DNA from: Blattamonas nauphoetae
Taxonomy: Eukaryota; Preaxostyla; Oxymonadida
Assembly: GCA_033064195.1 (NCBI GenBank)
Contig: JARBJD010000018.1
Location: 1-64,000 of the forward strand
Reading direction: 5' to 3'
Length of the DNA stretch: 64,000 bases
In this document: in pieces, positions 35,381 to 47,229 of the stretch
How positions within the stretch are numbered: the stretch's first letter is position 1
How the letters are laid out: each line of letters opens with the position of its first letter
Made by a program: the position numbers and the translations under genes
Notes under the pieces: generated by a model
The model's database searches: none
What the model was told of the DNA's origin: nothing
The model's input: only the letters and a program-made list of their open reading frames with translations

Positions 35381-38300
35381 TCAAGAGACCAACGACTGCA
35401 CTCCTAGCATCTCTGTCTGACCTGCCGCATTCTTCTGACCTTCTCCTTCTTCCACTTTCTGACCATCTTTCTTGCTCAAACTTTCAAGAAGCTCGTCCAT
35501 TTCCAAAAGACGAGGACGATACCCACAATCAACTGACAGACACTTCCCAACAAGCTCGGACATCTCACAACACATCCCTCCCAACGGCGGCAGAATCCCT
35601 ATCCCCAGCTGCCGAGACGCATTCACTCCGTCCGTCTCTCCAAACGGTATTCGACCCGTCCACATTTCCACCAGCAACAGGCCAAGCCGAAAAACCGACA
35701 CTTTCTCTGATGCAATCCCAGCTTCAATCTTCTTGTCTCCTTGTTCAGGCGCTCGCCATCTCTCTTCTCCCTCCACAACTGATCCATTCATCTCCTTCCC
35801 CAACTCCACTCCCACTTTCTCTTTCACTTCAGATGGCTGCAAAATGCAGATTCGATTGGACGAGTCAACAACCACTGTGTGAGGCGACAATGTCAGAAGC
35901 GCTCCATTCAGTCTTGCGTCTTTCCCAGCTGTCACAAGTCCTTTGATCAGTGCTCGGCACACAGCAATCGCATCCACCGCTTTCTTGTTCCGACCATGAA
36001 GTCGCTCGAACAGCGTCTCCCGCTTCCCAACAACCTCCACTTTCACATCCCCATCACACACAACAGCTTCGATCTCCTCAACTTTGATCGCATCATCGCC
36101 GCAATCCTTCCTTGTCGATTCCTCAAAAGGTCGTTCTTCTTTCTCCGTTTCTTGGTGATATTGTTCTTCTCGAGTTGTTCGAATCAGCGCGAGGTTGTGT
36201 TCGTCTTCAACATCAACCGCGATCTTCTCAACATCTCCTTCTTGTTGTTCCATCTCGGACAGTGTTGTTGTTGCTCCAGTTCGTTTCTCGTTCTTTCGAC
36301 GGCGGCGGCAAACAACCACAATCACGATCACTACAAGAAGAGCACACGAGGCGACAATCACAACAGGAAGCCACCATTTCATGTTGTCCAGAACAGCTTG
36401 CGATCGACGTTCAGAAATGGTCTTCTGAATCAGAATCGACTCAACTGTTTGATGCGATTCTCCAAACACAAGTCGGCCACGCCATTCAAGTTCACCTTTC
36501 AATTCCTTCAGACTCGCTTGGGAGATCGCAAGTTTGATGTTCTTCTCAGTGAATGATTGTGTTGAGTCCAGATTCAGCTCGAACCGAAGCTGGTTTCCTT
36601 CTTTCTTGTCTTTCGTCAGCTCAAACACTTCCAACAACAGACCACACGGAATCAAAATCGTTCCAACAATCTCAACTTCGAATGTCCCTGTTTTCTTCGT
36701 GAACGTCGTCTTTGATTCATTTGTGTTGAGTGTTGGAGCGAAAAACGCTGTTCTGATGTCAACGCCGTCTCCCGACAGAGTGCAGTCAGAGCGAGAGAAC
36801 CATCCCATCTTGTCCAAATCGCCATCCCCTCCAGTCAGACTCCCAATTTCGATGTGTCCTCCATCCGAGCAGTGGATGTTTCGACGGAGCGAAGGGAACG
36901 ATGATAGATGTGGCGAGTTGGCATGAAATGAACTTGTCACAACTTCCAGTGACCCGTTCCTCATGTTGACTGTCCCAAATGAAAGATGGTTCAGTTTCAT
37001 GTCAGAGATCGTAGTCGTGCAGTTGTCCAGCTGAAGAATTCCACTCATCCAATCGCACATTTCTTCAGACAGCCCATCGTTCGATGATGGTGGTGATTGT
37101 GGCCCAACGAATGAACCTTCTTTCAGCGTCAAGTTCGAGTTAGAAGCGAAGAGAAGCACGAATGAAGGAGAGAGAGAGTCAATCACAATGTCAATATCGC
37201 GAATCTCAAGTGTCGATGACGACACTACGATCATCCCACTTTCCACACTCTCACAAGCAGATGAAGGAATTCGAAGTTTCGGGTCAACATTTCCAAAATT
37301 CGAAAGAAGTGCAACCATCCCATTCTCAACTCGAATTGGTGATCCAAGTGTCGCTGAGTCAACAATCCCAATCGTTGGTCGACGAACTCCAAGCTGAGAG
37401 ACAATCTCCCAACCAACTTCCACAGACGAGCAAGGACGAGATGATTCTCCACAGAACCGACTCATTTCTCCTGTTCTGCCATCCACAAACAGAGACAGAG
37501 GATCTGGTTTCTTTGGAGATGTGAAAGACAGCGTGTCTTTCAAGAAGACGACCGAATCTGGGTTCATGGAGACGATTGATTGGATGGTGAAGGGAGTGTC
37601 GAAAGCGAGGCTGTCTGGCCATCCAAGTGCGATTTCTTCAGAGACAGCTGATGTGGAAGACTCAGCAGTGACGATGAACGAGAGTCCAGAAGTGAGTGTC
37701 ACTGCATATTTCCCAATTAAGTCATTTCCAGACAGATGAATTTTGATGAACGTTCTGATGGAGTTGGGAGTAATTGAGAGGTTGTCGAATGATGATAATA
37801 GAGGTATTTTGATGATAATTGGAGTCGGAATTGAGACAGCCATCGTTTAACTCGACATCGAAACAATTTCGTAGCGATGACCATACTGCAGCACAGAGTC
37901 CCAGCTCACAGAGTGAGTCATCACTCCTTCCGTCCAATCGCATGACGAGAAAGAGATCGACAACGCGATCGGCACTTTCCAAGCATCATCAACATCCAAC
38001 ACTGAAACTTCGAAAGTGTCGGCAACAATTCGAGAAACATTCACAACAATCGAGACACAATCAAGCAAAGCACCAGTCAGAGACACTCCTCCCAATCCAG
38101 TCAAAGTCGGTCCGAGAGGTGTTGTCATCGTCACACCAGAACACAGTAGATGATCAGCTGTTCCAGAAGACAAATCAATCAGCGATGTCAGCGTGTATGT
38201 CGTGTTGAACTCGAACGCACTTGTCGTCGAAACCACAATCCAGTCCGATCTCCATTCCGATGATTCCGACAACGAAATCACAAATGTTCCAGCACTTTCA

Positions 38301-41300
38301 GAGAATGACGCTGTGAAAGACCCTGACGCTGGCAAATCAGATCCTGACAGCACAACACGGAACGAACTGTGCGTGCTTGCGTTTAATTCTGGGATCATCG
38401 AGCTCACGACTGGTGCATGAGGAACTGTGATTGTGATTCTATCGTTCACGAAGAACGCACTCCCATCCAATCCACACAGCGTGTATGTCGATCCATATTT
38501 CAGAACAGTCGAGCTTTCTGAGAAGCCAACCAGAAACTCCGCTTTCCATTTCCCATCTGAACCAGAAACGATTGCAGTGTCGGATGTCCATTTCGTACTC
38601 CCTCGACAAACTCCAATCTTTCCCATCCCACTCTTCAATTCTCGCCCTGACAAAGAAATGATCATCTTTGTCTTCTCTCCATCCAGCACTCGCGACATAT
38701 CTTCGATTCGGCTTGGCTCGTCATCAATCGTGATTGTGAGGTCTTCATGAAGATGCAGAGGTGTCTCCCCTTTCGTCTTGAATCCACTCACTGAGTATGT
38801 CATCCCATATTCCAGTTCCACTGATTCAGACTGCGAATACAGAATCGCTGATCCTTCCCATTCAGACAATGTCGGGTTGAATCTCATTTCAATCGTTTTC
38901 TTCGAGTTTCCGGAATCGTTCAGCTCAATCTCGTATTCCTTCGTTGAATCCAAAACTCGGCCAGTCATCCGAATCAACGCATTCTTCTTCCCTTCATCGT
39001 ATCCACATTCCATTATCACAAGACGAGTCGGCTCAGTTTTCGTTTTGAATGAAAAGTCTCCCAAACGCAACACACTCACATCATCTTTCTTCATCTCGAC
39101 GATCTCATATCGAGTGTTGAATGACATGTTCACATTCGTTGGTGTGTCGGTGTCAAACAGGATTCCTCCAAGTTGTCCTTTCGACGAACTGAACACAACA
39201 TCAATCGTCACTGTCTCTGTTCCATTCACTGAAAGTGTCACTTTGTAAGTCCCTTCCAGATTCACTCCTTCCAAGCTGATCCTGACTGTCTTCAGTGCTG
39301 AGTCATATTCTGCTTCGTTGAGTGTGGTCAGACGAGGTGGGTTGGGGATGACGAGGTTGAGAAGTGAAGGCACGGCGACGTGTTGGTTAGGCAGGGTTTT
39401 GGATTGAGCACTGACGATTTTGAATGTCTCTCCATATCTCAACTTCGGTGAAGTCTCAGTCAGAGGGACAGACAGTTTTTTGGAGATTGACTGGTTTGGT
39501 AGGAATTCAAAGTCGAGGACGGTGTTGTCGGAGAGCGTCACAGAGAGGATGCCAGGTGGGATGTTCTGACCAGAAATGGTGATCAACGCATTCTTCTCGC
39601 TTTCGTCCAGAACACAGTTGGCTGAGAGAATGAAACTTCCAACAAACGATGATTTGACGACGGAATAAGCGTCGATGGGAGTTTGGACAAGGCTACTCTC
39701 GCCAAGTGAAACACTACACGAACTTGAGTCGGTATTGTCGAGTGAGAAAGAGAGGACGCGTCCAATGTTCGGTGCCTGCTCGCCCGTTGGTGTTCTTGTC
39801 CCACCAGAATTGTCAATCAGCACCAGAACTGTTCCTGTGATCGGCTCGCTCATCTTCAGAGTGAATTCGGCTGTGTCTGAATCAACTGCTGTTCCCACAC
39901 ACGAATCATGTGTGACAGTCGTGGTTGGTCTTGGGAGACAATCATCTGTGCCTTCTGTAGCTGAAGCTACACGTATTCGAAATGACTCAGATGTCGACGT
40001 GCATCCAACAATCGTCTCCGATGTGATCAAAGAAGAAGGTGTCCCAGCAAAGAACATGTCGTTTCCAGGATTGGTCCCTGCTTTGTTTCCTCGAAAATTG
40101 ACAAAATTGAGCTGAATACTGACAGCATTTGTGATGAAGAGAGCCCCTCCACTGTAAGTGACGAGTGTGTCAGAATATGTTGTCCTGCAGTTCTCGAATA
40201 TACAATTTGTGATCGACGACGATGTCAACAGAGCATTCCAGAAAGACGTATAGACGCATCCTCCGTAGTATTTGGACTCTGAATCGACAAAAACACAGTC
40301 AATCAACGATGTTGACTTCGCATTCAAGATCTGTATTGATCCAGCATAGTTCACAGCCGAGCAGCCAACGAACGACGACGACGTTGCGATGAAAGTGGCT
40401 CCTGCGTTCGTGTCGAAGAAAATCGCTCCACCGTTTTTCGACACCTCTGCGTGACATGTCTCTAACGAGCAGCCTTCCACGTGGAGTGAGCTTTTATTGA
40501 AGTGAGAGATTGCACCGCCAGATAATGTTGATGAGGAGCAGTCTTTGAATGTGCACAGTTTGAAGAAGGCTGCGTGTGTGGGTGCTTGGTGGGCTGTGAA
40601 GTGTTGGCCGAGATGGGTTAGAGTGTCGGTCAAGCACGACCAGAACGAAGTGTTCAGACTCAGAAGACTTCACATCACGTTCGCATTCATGTCCACACAC
40701 GCTGTTCCATAAAGATGGTTCGTGCAAGAACAGACTCGACTGCCAGTCACAACCTGAGTCAACTCCATCCCGGACAGCTTGTTCGCTTTCCAATTTGATG
40801 GCTTGCTCGTCGTGTTCATGATACAACTCGAAATCAGTTGCGATGACGCCTTCCAAGGCAGGGCTGCATGTTCCTTACCCAGTTCTGTCATGTCCGTCGA
40901 TCTTCCAAAACCAATCAGAGGGCCTGTCCCAAAAGTCAAGCAACAATCACAAATCGAGAGAGAGCGAGCTGATATCCGAATTGAAGAAGCAAATCCCCTT
41001 TCTTCAATTGCTGTCCATCCTTTTCCAGCATTCACTGCCAGATCTGATTTGCGAGAGAGTTCCGCAAGAGGCACAAGAGACAACAGCGACGACGAAATGT
41101 GACAACAGTTCCAAATATCCAGACAACTTCCAATATCACCTGATGGTCCATCCCCCATCCCGACCAGCATCACAAACGGAGAGTTCATCCCGTTTGAGCG
41201 AATATCACTCTCCGACACCCTCACAAATGACGATGAAACTGACGCAATCAGAGTGGAGCGTCCTTCGCTGTGAAGGCAAAGTGATGTCAGTGAAACCGTC

Positions 41301-41638
41301 GAATTCCGAATCCTGAACATCGACAGCTGCCAATTGTCATCAGCACTGGACGAATCAATTCCGTTTTCAGTTTCAGTTTCGAGAGCGTTCTGTTCTGCAG
41401 AGATATGGAGTTCTGTCTTCATTCCTTCCAGAATCAGCGTCCTTGAAATCACTGGGTATCCACATGAAGAGAAGATGCCATTTGGAAGATTGATCGTGTT
41501 GTTTCCATTGGGATGGTTGTTGTTTGACTTTTGGAATTGTTCGTCCAGAAACAGGTGGAGGGATCTGCTTTCTGTTTCCTTCCCACCCGAAGCTATTGTG
41601 AGTGTGACTGTTATGGTAAGGATATTGAACATATTCAT
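35381..41638 (-). pseudogene. Beta-helix/TM/pseudokinase protein, copy D
   Basis: About 2,085 codons stay in one frame from 41638 to 35381 apart from two in-frame stops. One is a TGA near 40671, where paralogues have GGA after NANVM. The other is a TAA near 37848, where copy F has TCG. The architecture is complete: signal peptide (MNMFNILTITVTLTIASGGK), N-terminal beta helix, about seven Ig/IPT-like modules, second beta-helix region, transmembrane segment coded near 36.30-36.38 kb and a pseudokinase lobe (35.4-36.0 kb) with RWRAPEQGD but no HRD or DFG. Both lesions are substitutions, not length changes. Other genes here use TGA and TAA as normal stops, so readthrough is not assumed. It belongs to the same segmental duplication as copy B. 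Confidence 0.82.
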
Positions 41639-41666
41639 TTGTTGAATGAACAGTTTCCAGCAGAGA

Positions 41667-41686
41667 AGATCACACCATTATTTGGA
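41667..41686 (-). promoter_or_regulatory. Conserved upstream motif, copy D
   Basis: Reads TCCAAATAATGGTGTGATCT on the minus strand. GATC lies 30 nt before the ATG at 41638. Same motif and spacing as in B and F. Confidence 0.55.
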
Positions 41687-41852
41687 CATCGAGGTTTGTG
41701 ATGAACCCTTCGTCTAGCAATAGTTAAGACGGCGATTGAGGGTGAGAATCATCACAAACGATCTAAGTCGGAGAGAACAGACACAGTGAAACCTGAATCA
41801 TGTGATAACAACTTAAATGAGGTCCTTTTTCGTTTACACCCATTATCTAAAC

Positions 41853-42936
41853 TTACCAGCGTGGGTGTCCAAAATAAGCACCGTTCCATGATGGATCGAT
41901 TCTCTTTTGACAGGATATTGGCTCATCAATCCTCATGATTGTTCTCAGTTTCATGAACGGGTTGTTTTTCCATAACTTCGGCTGAATTTTGGTAGAGAGC
42001 AAGATCAATCTTTCGAGTGAGACACGTCGAAATGGGAGAAGAACCAATGAAACGGAGGATGCAAAATCATCAGCTAATGCATAATAAAGAGATAGGACAG
42101 GAACAAGTTCATAGCGAGTGTGATAAGAGCAGAATTGCAGTGAAAACAATTCAAACGAAAAATGGAAATATTTAGAAATGCGAGCGATCATCTTTTGGAT
42201 CAGCACACGGGAAATAAACTGAAGATGTTGGCTTCTTTAAAGGGCGCGGCTTCTGCGGTACGAAGACAAAATGAGGCTTGTCGACGTTTGGATCAGCGGT
42301 TCTTGCCATGGGGCTCGAATAGAGGGGCGATGAGTGCGTTGGTGAAGAAAGAGAGGTGTCACGATCTGGCATAGAACCATTTGGAGGTAAAAAGGTGATT
42401 GTTCGAGTCGAATCGACACGGTAATGTTCGCTCTCAGAAACGGAATATATGAGTTTCGGTTGTGCGCGTGAAGTGGGTGGTTGAAAAATTTTCGAGCTGA
42501 CAAAACCCGTTTCGAGAGGATCAGGCGATATTACTGGCGTTGACAGGTCCGGGGTTGGTGAAGAGCTGATCTCAGGAGTATGTTCGTCAAACAGAACAGA
42601 ATTGGCATGTCGAGACTCGGAATCATCGTTTTGAGAAACTGACGACCGAGAAGCGGCAAATGGTGAATGAGAGGAGAAAATGTCTGGCGATGAAAACGAG
42701 ATGGGAACATTCGTGAGAAGCGATTCAAGGCCTGAGTCTAAGTTCCAGCGGTTCGTATTGTCCACGAAATCGGTAAAACGAGTAAAGGAAGGAGGCGAAT
42801 ACAGATTTGACTCCAGGCATGACAGACGATTGTGAGAGGTGGATGAATTTAGCGTTGAGCTGTGATTCGGTGTGGGCGACAACAGTGAAGTGAGGTCAGA
42901 TTCCTGTGGACCCTGTGAAGCAGAGATAGAGTCCAT
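41853..42936 (-). CDS. Ser/Pro-rich protein with folded C-terminus, unknown
   Basis: The start is the ATG at 42936 (MDSISASQGPQESDLTSLLS). The first 254 codons, to 42172, are Ser/Pro-rich and probably disordered. A second frame from about 42206 to a stop at 41853 is clearly protein-like (YELVPVLSLYYALADDFASS and MKLRTIMRIDEPISCQKRID). The frames overlap by about 35 nt, so a short intron or a frameshift must join them. An intron ending at the AAAG before ATGATC near 42181 is one possibility. No domain is recognised. The disordered head plus compact tail resembles regulatory or cytoskeletal proteins, but no role can be assigned. Confidence 0.5.
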
Positions 42937-43168
42937 GCACGACAAAATAATCAGACAGTTCGTACAACAAAATGAAGGGTTTGATCGTGGACAAAAAGAA
43001 CAGCATTATTTTTTCACAATCTAGACCAGTCTCTCGACTTTTGTCATGAGATTTCGCCAATTCCACTGGTAAATACTCTCCATTAGTGCCAATCAAGAGA
43101 GGGTGATTTGATCAACCCACACAACCAATAAGGTTCATCTGTTCATCAACTAACTCATCGCCCAGATT

Positions 43169-44158
43169 ATGAAAGTCGTTATCCTCTTCTTCTCAAACAC
43201 TGGTTCCACTAAAGCAATGGCATTAACGTTTCAAAAACATCTGGAGGGAGCAGGTCACACTGTATCTCTTCAGGATGGTTTCTTGATTCTGAAGCAATAT
43301 TTAGCGGCAGGGGAAAAGGAGGTGACACCTCTCCTCTCGAACTACCATAACGATCTGAAAGAAGCGGATATTGTTGGAATCGGTTCGTATGTCTCGGGTT
43401 TAACACTCGCTGGTGGAGCCGCGAAACTTATGACAGAAGAAGCAACACCGACATCATACTTCGCCAACATGAAGTATTATTTCGCATTTTCAAGCTATGG
43501 CAATATTCAAGGCTGGGCAGTACAGTATTTAGCGACATATCTCAAACATAAAAATGAGAACGCAAAATTCCTCGGGTTAGTTAGTCAACATGATCCAGAG
43601 AACTTTATTCCTCTCCAACCAGCACGAGGAAGGATTGACGAAATTCCAGCCGCTGAACTGAAGAAAGTGGACGATTTTGGGAAGGACCTAATTTCTCGCT
43701 TAAACGGAGCTCCACTGCCGCCCCTTCACAGCATCGTGACTCGAACCGTCCAATCAGCAACTGCCAAGCCCATATCAGTCATTGGGCCGATCAAATTGGA
43801 TGCTGACAAGTGCATAGCTTGCTACAAATGTGTCACCATCTGCCCGTACAACGCGCTCTCTAAACCTGAAGAAGGGTCCACACTAAAGATCCCTACTTGG
43901 GATAAGAGTTCGTGTTATGGTTGCGGTCGTTGTTTTAATTTCTGTCCTGCTCGTGCGATCGAGTTTCCAAGATTTCGATCGCAGGAGAGAGAACAGTACT
44001 ATTGGGGAAAATCTGATCCGAAACTGATCACGCAGCCGATGTCTCGGACTGTATCTTGTGACACGCCGCAAGTAATGTTGATATTGAAGCCTCTAGAGCT
44101 TCTCGTTCTAGTTTTCTCTTATCTGTTTCATCCATACACCAATGTGTCTACATCTTGA
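43169..44158 (+). CDS. Flavodoxin plus two [4Fe-4S] ferredoxin, EFR1-type
   Basis: Electron-transfer protein of the EFR1 flavodoxin-ferredoxin type. The N-terminus VVILFFSNTGSTKAMALTF holds the flavodoxin FMN phosphate loop (SNTGSTK), and residues 1-175 follow the flavodoxin fold. Residues about 216-275 carry two [4Fe-4S] motifs, CIACYKCVTICP and CYGCGRCFNFCP, each CxxCxxCxxxCP. Such proteins are common in anaerobic bacteria and archaea and are known in anaerobic protists, probably by gene transfer. The partner enzyme is unknown. The last 30 residues (LILKPLELLVLVFSYLFHPY) are hydrophobic. They may be a tail anchor or may result from reading into an unspliced intron, since they overlap the convergent neighbour's 3' end. 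Confidence 0.85.
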   Translation: MKVVILFFSNTGSTKAMALTFQKHLEGAGHTVSLQDGFLILKQYLAAGEKEVTPLLSNYHNDLKEADIVGIGSYVSGLTLAGGAAKLMTEEATPTSYFANMKYYFAFSSYGNIQGWAVQYLATYLKHKNENAKFLGLVSQHDPENFIPLQPARGRIDEIPAAELKKVDDFGKDLISRLNGAPLPPLHSIVTRTVQSATAKPISVIGPIKLDADKCIACYKCVTICPYNALSKPEEGSTLKIPTWDKSSCYGCGRCFNFCPARAIEFPRFRSQEREQYYWGKSDPKLITQPMSRTVSCDTPQVMLILKPLELLVLVFSYLFHPYTNVSTS

Positions 44159-47100
44159 CATTTCTTGATCACAAATAGCTTTATTTTGGGCGAACAAATT
44201 GTGGGGATCCATGTTAGATTGGAGTTGGGTTTGGCGAAGCTTATCCAGCTGATACTGATAATTATACTGCCCGACACGACGACTTGATCCGGCTGTAAAA
44301 CGGTGATATTTTTCTGAATAGAGAGACAATGTGTTTTAATTTTCTTTCAATGATAATTTAGAGAGGTAGACACCTTGTGACAAAAAATTGGACACCAAAA
44401 AATTCTGAATGACGTGAAAACTGTAAAACAAAAAAAATGATGGACATACTCCTCGCGACATGACACGTGATTCACTTCATCCTGCTCGATCCCTCTAACT
44501 TTAACTTGTTTCAACTTTATGAGAGTAACACTCGAGGTGGCAGTCATTGAATGAGAGAACGCTGTGATAATTTCTTTCTTGTGGGATCGGCTTCTAGGCA
44601 TGGGCAGTGGTCGGTCTGAAATGGTCGAGTCCAGTCCCTAAAAATAAAAGAGTCGCCGACTTTTGTGAAGTGCCCTTTTAGTCGAGCGGTAGAGCGGAAG
44701 CTTTTTGATCCCCGGACCCAGGATCGAATCCCGCCAGAGTCACTTTAATGTTCACTTTTTCTCGTTTTTGATTCACATCATCTCTGCAATTCGTTCATCT
44801 CATTTTTCACAAAATTAAAGTGGATAAGATTCTGGATCAAGAGTCCCTGAGTCGGTCTGTACTTCCCCAACATCGGACAAAAAGTCGGCCTGACCGACCG
44901 ACTCCGACTCTTCTCCTTTGTTCTAACACCTTTTCCACGGATTTAGATAATTGTTCAATAGTGTTTTATTTCTTTTCAATACTTATCAATCATTCTCTTT
45001 CAGGATCTCACTCTTGAACCCAGTTGTCCCACAGCCGACTTAGATCAAGACATGGTCATCAACCTCATCATCAATCCCTCATTTATCTTCAGCTGTGTGT
45101 CTTTTTCTTTCCCTTCTCAACCTTTTTTCTCGAATCGGGACAGTTGAACCACAGAACCGTTGAGACACAACATGATCTCATTCATCGGTTTGGTGAGCAC
45201 TATCTCAACGTAATATTCAAGTTCAATCTTTCCATTCATTATTCTCCTGATTTCATGCTTTCTTCTTCATCTTCAGAACGTCTGGAGAAAGTCACTCACC
45301 ACAATCGGTCTGTTTCTCTGTCCTTGATTGTTTTAGTTTCATCTAATGAAAACATGATCACTTTGTTGAACTCCTTGGAACTCCTTTTCAATTCTCAAAC
45401 AAATCCAGCTCGATCACAACTACCATCGTCAACTCTTCAAACTTGCCCACATTTCTAACATCTGTCCCCTGGTCTCGGTTTAACTCTCTCCAAAGACATT
45501 CCATCCATATTCCTCGTTTTCTTAGCCAAACTCAACACTATCTCATCAACGACAACCGGTCAGATCGATCCTCATTTTCGGCATTGGTGGCCGTTCTGTG
45601 CAATGAAGTGATGAACTATGCCATCATTGGTTGTGGTGGTGCGGTTTATGAAACCATTGTCACCTATTTTCCTTCATTCTCGGAATCAATCTTTCATGAA
45701 CAGACTCAACGTCCCATCAAGGAATACGATAATCGTGACAATAAAAAGTTCGTCGAACACTCACAAAATGAGCAAGTTTGCGTTCTCATTGTTTTTGAAC
45801 TCTCATCAGGATCCAGTTGAGATAATTGTCGCCTTCATTCGTCAACCCTCAAATTAGACTCGTTTTACATTCTAGTTTGTTGGAAACCCTCCCACGAATC
45901 TTCTGCCGCGCTTCCTACAACACACTGCCTTATTTCTGAACGGTGAGCCATTTTGATCATCCTCACTCTGTCATCTCTTTCTCAGCCCTTCCATCGTGGT
46001 CGCATCGCATCCCCTCCCACTCGCATCGCATCGCATCCCCTCCCACTCGCATCGCATCGCATCCCCTCCCACTCGCATCGCATCGCATCCCCTCCCACTC
46101 GCATCGCTCTCCCTCGCTCCCACTACTCTCCCTCACCTCTTTTACTCTCAATCTTTACCATTTACTCTGTAACCTGGTCCAAGTTCCCATCTTACATCGA
46201 AAGAAACGTACAATGTTCATTTCATTTCAAAATCCAGAATGTTGTTTGATCCTGCCCTTTTCTCGAAACGGTTCACCGGCGACTTCACCGCCACTATTTC
46301 AATGACACTCTCTACGTCTGTCTGGTGACAAAAAACGTGATACGAGTTCTGTTGAGAAAATGGATCTGATAAGAAACAAAGTGTTATGGGTGATAGTATT
46401 CAGGCGATCAAACTGAAAAGCAGTCGGTCGGTCGACGAGCAGTCGGACCGACCGCTGCCCATGCCTATCGGCTTCTCACCTCGCACGATTTTTAGACAAA
46501 GTTAGTCCCTTGTGACGTAATTCGCATAATTTTCAAAAAGACTTGATACAAGCGTTCACGAAATGTGTTTGATGAGGTTAAAAGTCGGTAAATAGTGTTT
46601 GAAGGTATTTCTGACCGATATTGACATGTTTGATTCTTGGAAGTTTTATCTTTTTTCTTGTTTCAACTAACACAATCACTGAGAAGGACCCGTGAGTGGT
46701 GGTGAGGGTCCATCCTTCCCTCAGTGCGAAATGTGATGAAGGATCACGGCATTGTTCTCCGTCAATGATCTCTTCCGTCACGACAAGTTTTCAGTTTCAA
46801 CTAATCCCAGTACATCACCAAATCCCAAGTTTGCTGGGATGATCACACAACCCAGATTCTCAGCATGGTGTGTCTTTTATCTGGATGACTTCTTGAATTT
46901 CTCGAGTCCTCTCTCACACAGATTCTTCACATCGCCAAACTGACAAAGCTCATGAAAGAAACATTTTGAAAGAGTCTCATTTCCACAGACGCAGCGATTA
47001 TGAAAATGATGGAGAAGAATGCGAGGAACTCTGTGCGATTTGTGAAGACCAATTCGAGACACTTTGACAAATCGTTGGAAGAAACAGTGTGATTTTTTGA

Positions 47101-47173
47101 TTTTGATGTCTCTCTTTCGATGAACAGCTGAACTGTATGACACGTTTTTGAATCCAATTCGAACAGTATGCAA
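44108..47173 (-). CDS. Unknown intron-bearing gene interrupted by a TIR element
   Basis: Minus-strand exon-like segments occur at about 46.93-47.17, 46.6-46.78, 46.5-46.62, 44.45-44.59 and 44.11-44.29 kb. Downstream of the insertion, a block with IKLKQVKVRGIEQDEVNHVS ends at a good donor (GTATGT) near 44.45 kb. The last block (YHRFTAGSSRRVGQYNYQYQ) follows an acceptor TTCAG near 44.3 kb and ends at 44108. Upstream, ERLYQVFLKIMRITSQGTNF precedes GTCTAA, a possible donor. The 1.87-kb element sits between these two parts, perhaps inside a small intron. The 5' frame is ambiguous because three frames look protein-like at 47 kb. Function unknown. It may be a gene or a recent pseudogene. Confidence 0.4.
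44670..44743 (+). ncRNA. tRNA-like sequence (Lys-TTT-like), degenerate
   Basis: Has an A-box-like stretch AGTCGAGCGGTAGAGC, an anticodon-loop-like CTTTTTG and a B-box-like GGATCGAATCC at roughly tRNA spacing. The acceptor, anticodon and T stems pair poorly, so it is not a confident functional tRNA. It lies inside the 1.87-kb TIR element and may be a tRNA relic or an internal Pol III promoter. Confidence 0.35.
46000..46108. repeat. 26-bp minisatellite
   Basis: About 3.8 head-to-tail copies of TCGCATCGCATCGCATCC followed by CCTCCCAC, almost identical, within the 1.87-kb TIR element. A shorter TCGCA reiteration lies inside each unit. Confidence 0.9.
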
Positions 47174-47229
47174 AGTCTTGATGGTTTCGTGCTGTGGCTG
47201 GCCTTTTCATTTCACGACTAACTGTTAAT

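Larger units (their letters stand above)
44596..46466. mobile_element. 1.87-kb TIR element related to the 0.93-kb family
   Basis: Terminal inverted repeats read AGGCATGGGCAGTGGTCGGT at the left and, reversed, AGGCATGGGCAGCGGTCGGT at the right. The GGCATGGG start is shared with the two elements at 13.1 and 14.4 kb. A 10-bp target duplication, ATCGGCTTCT, flanks it (44586-44595 and 46467-46476). GTCGGTC-type subterminal motifs recur near both ends. The inside holds a tRNA-like sequence, a 26-bp minisatellite and short plus-strand frames without a recognisable transposase. The 8- to 10-bp duplications and GG termini suggest a MULE-like group; unproven. Confidence 0.8.

Noticed and set aside
35381-41638. 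Reassignment of TAA and TGA as sense codons, suggested by in-frame stops in copy D
   Set aside because: Intact genes in the window (C, E, serpin, TMEM62-like, flavodoxin-ferredoxin) end cleanly at TAA or TGA, and paralogues have ordinary sense codons at the two sites, so these are point lesions.
46000-46108. A CRISPR-like repeat array
   Set aside because: Copies are head-to-tail with no spacers, there are fewer than four, and the locus is eukaryotic and inside a transposon-like element.
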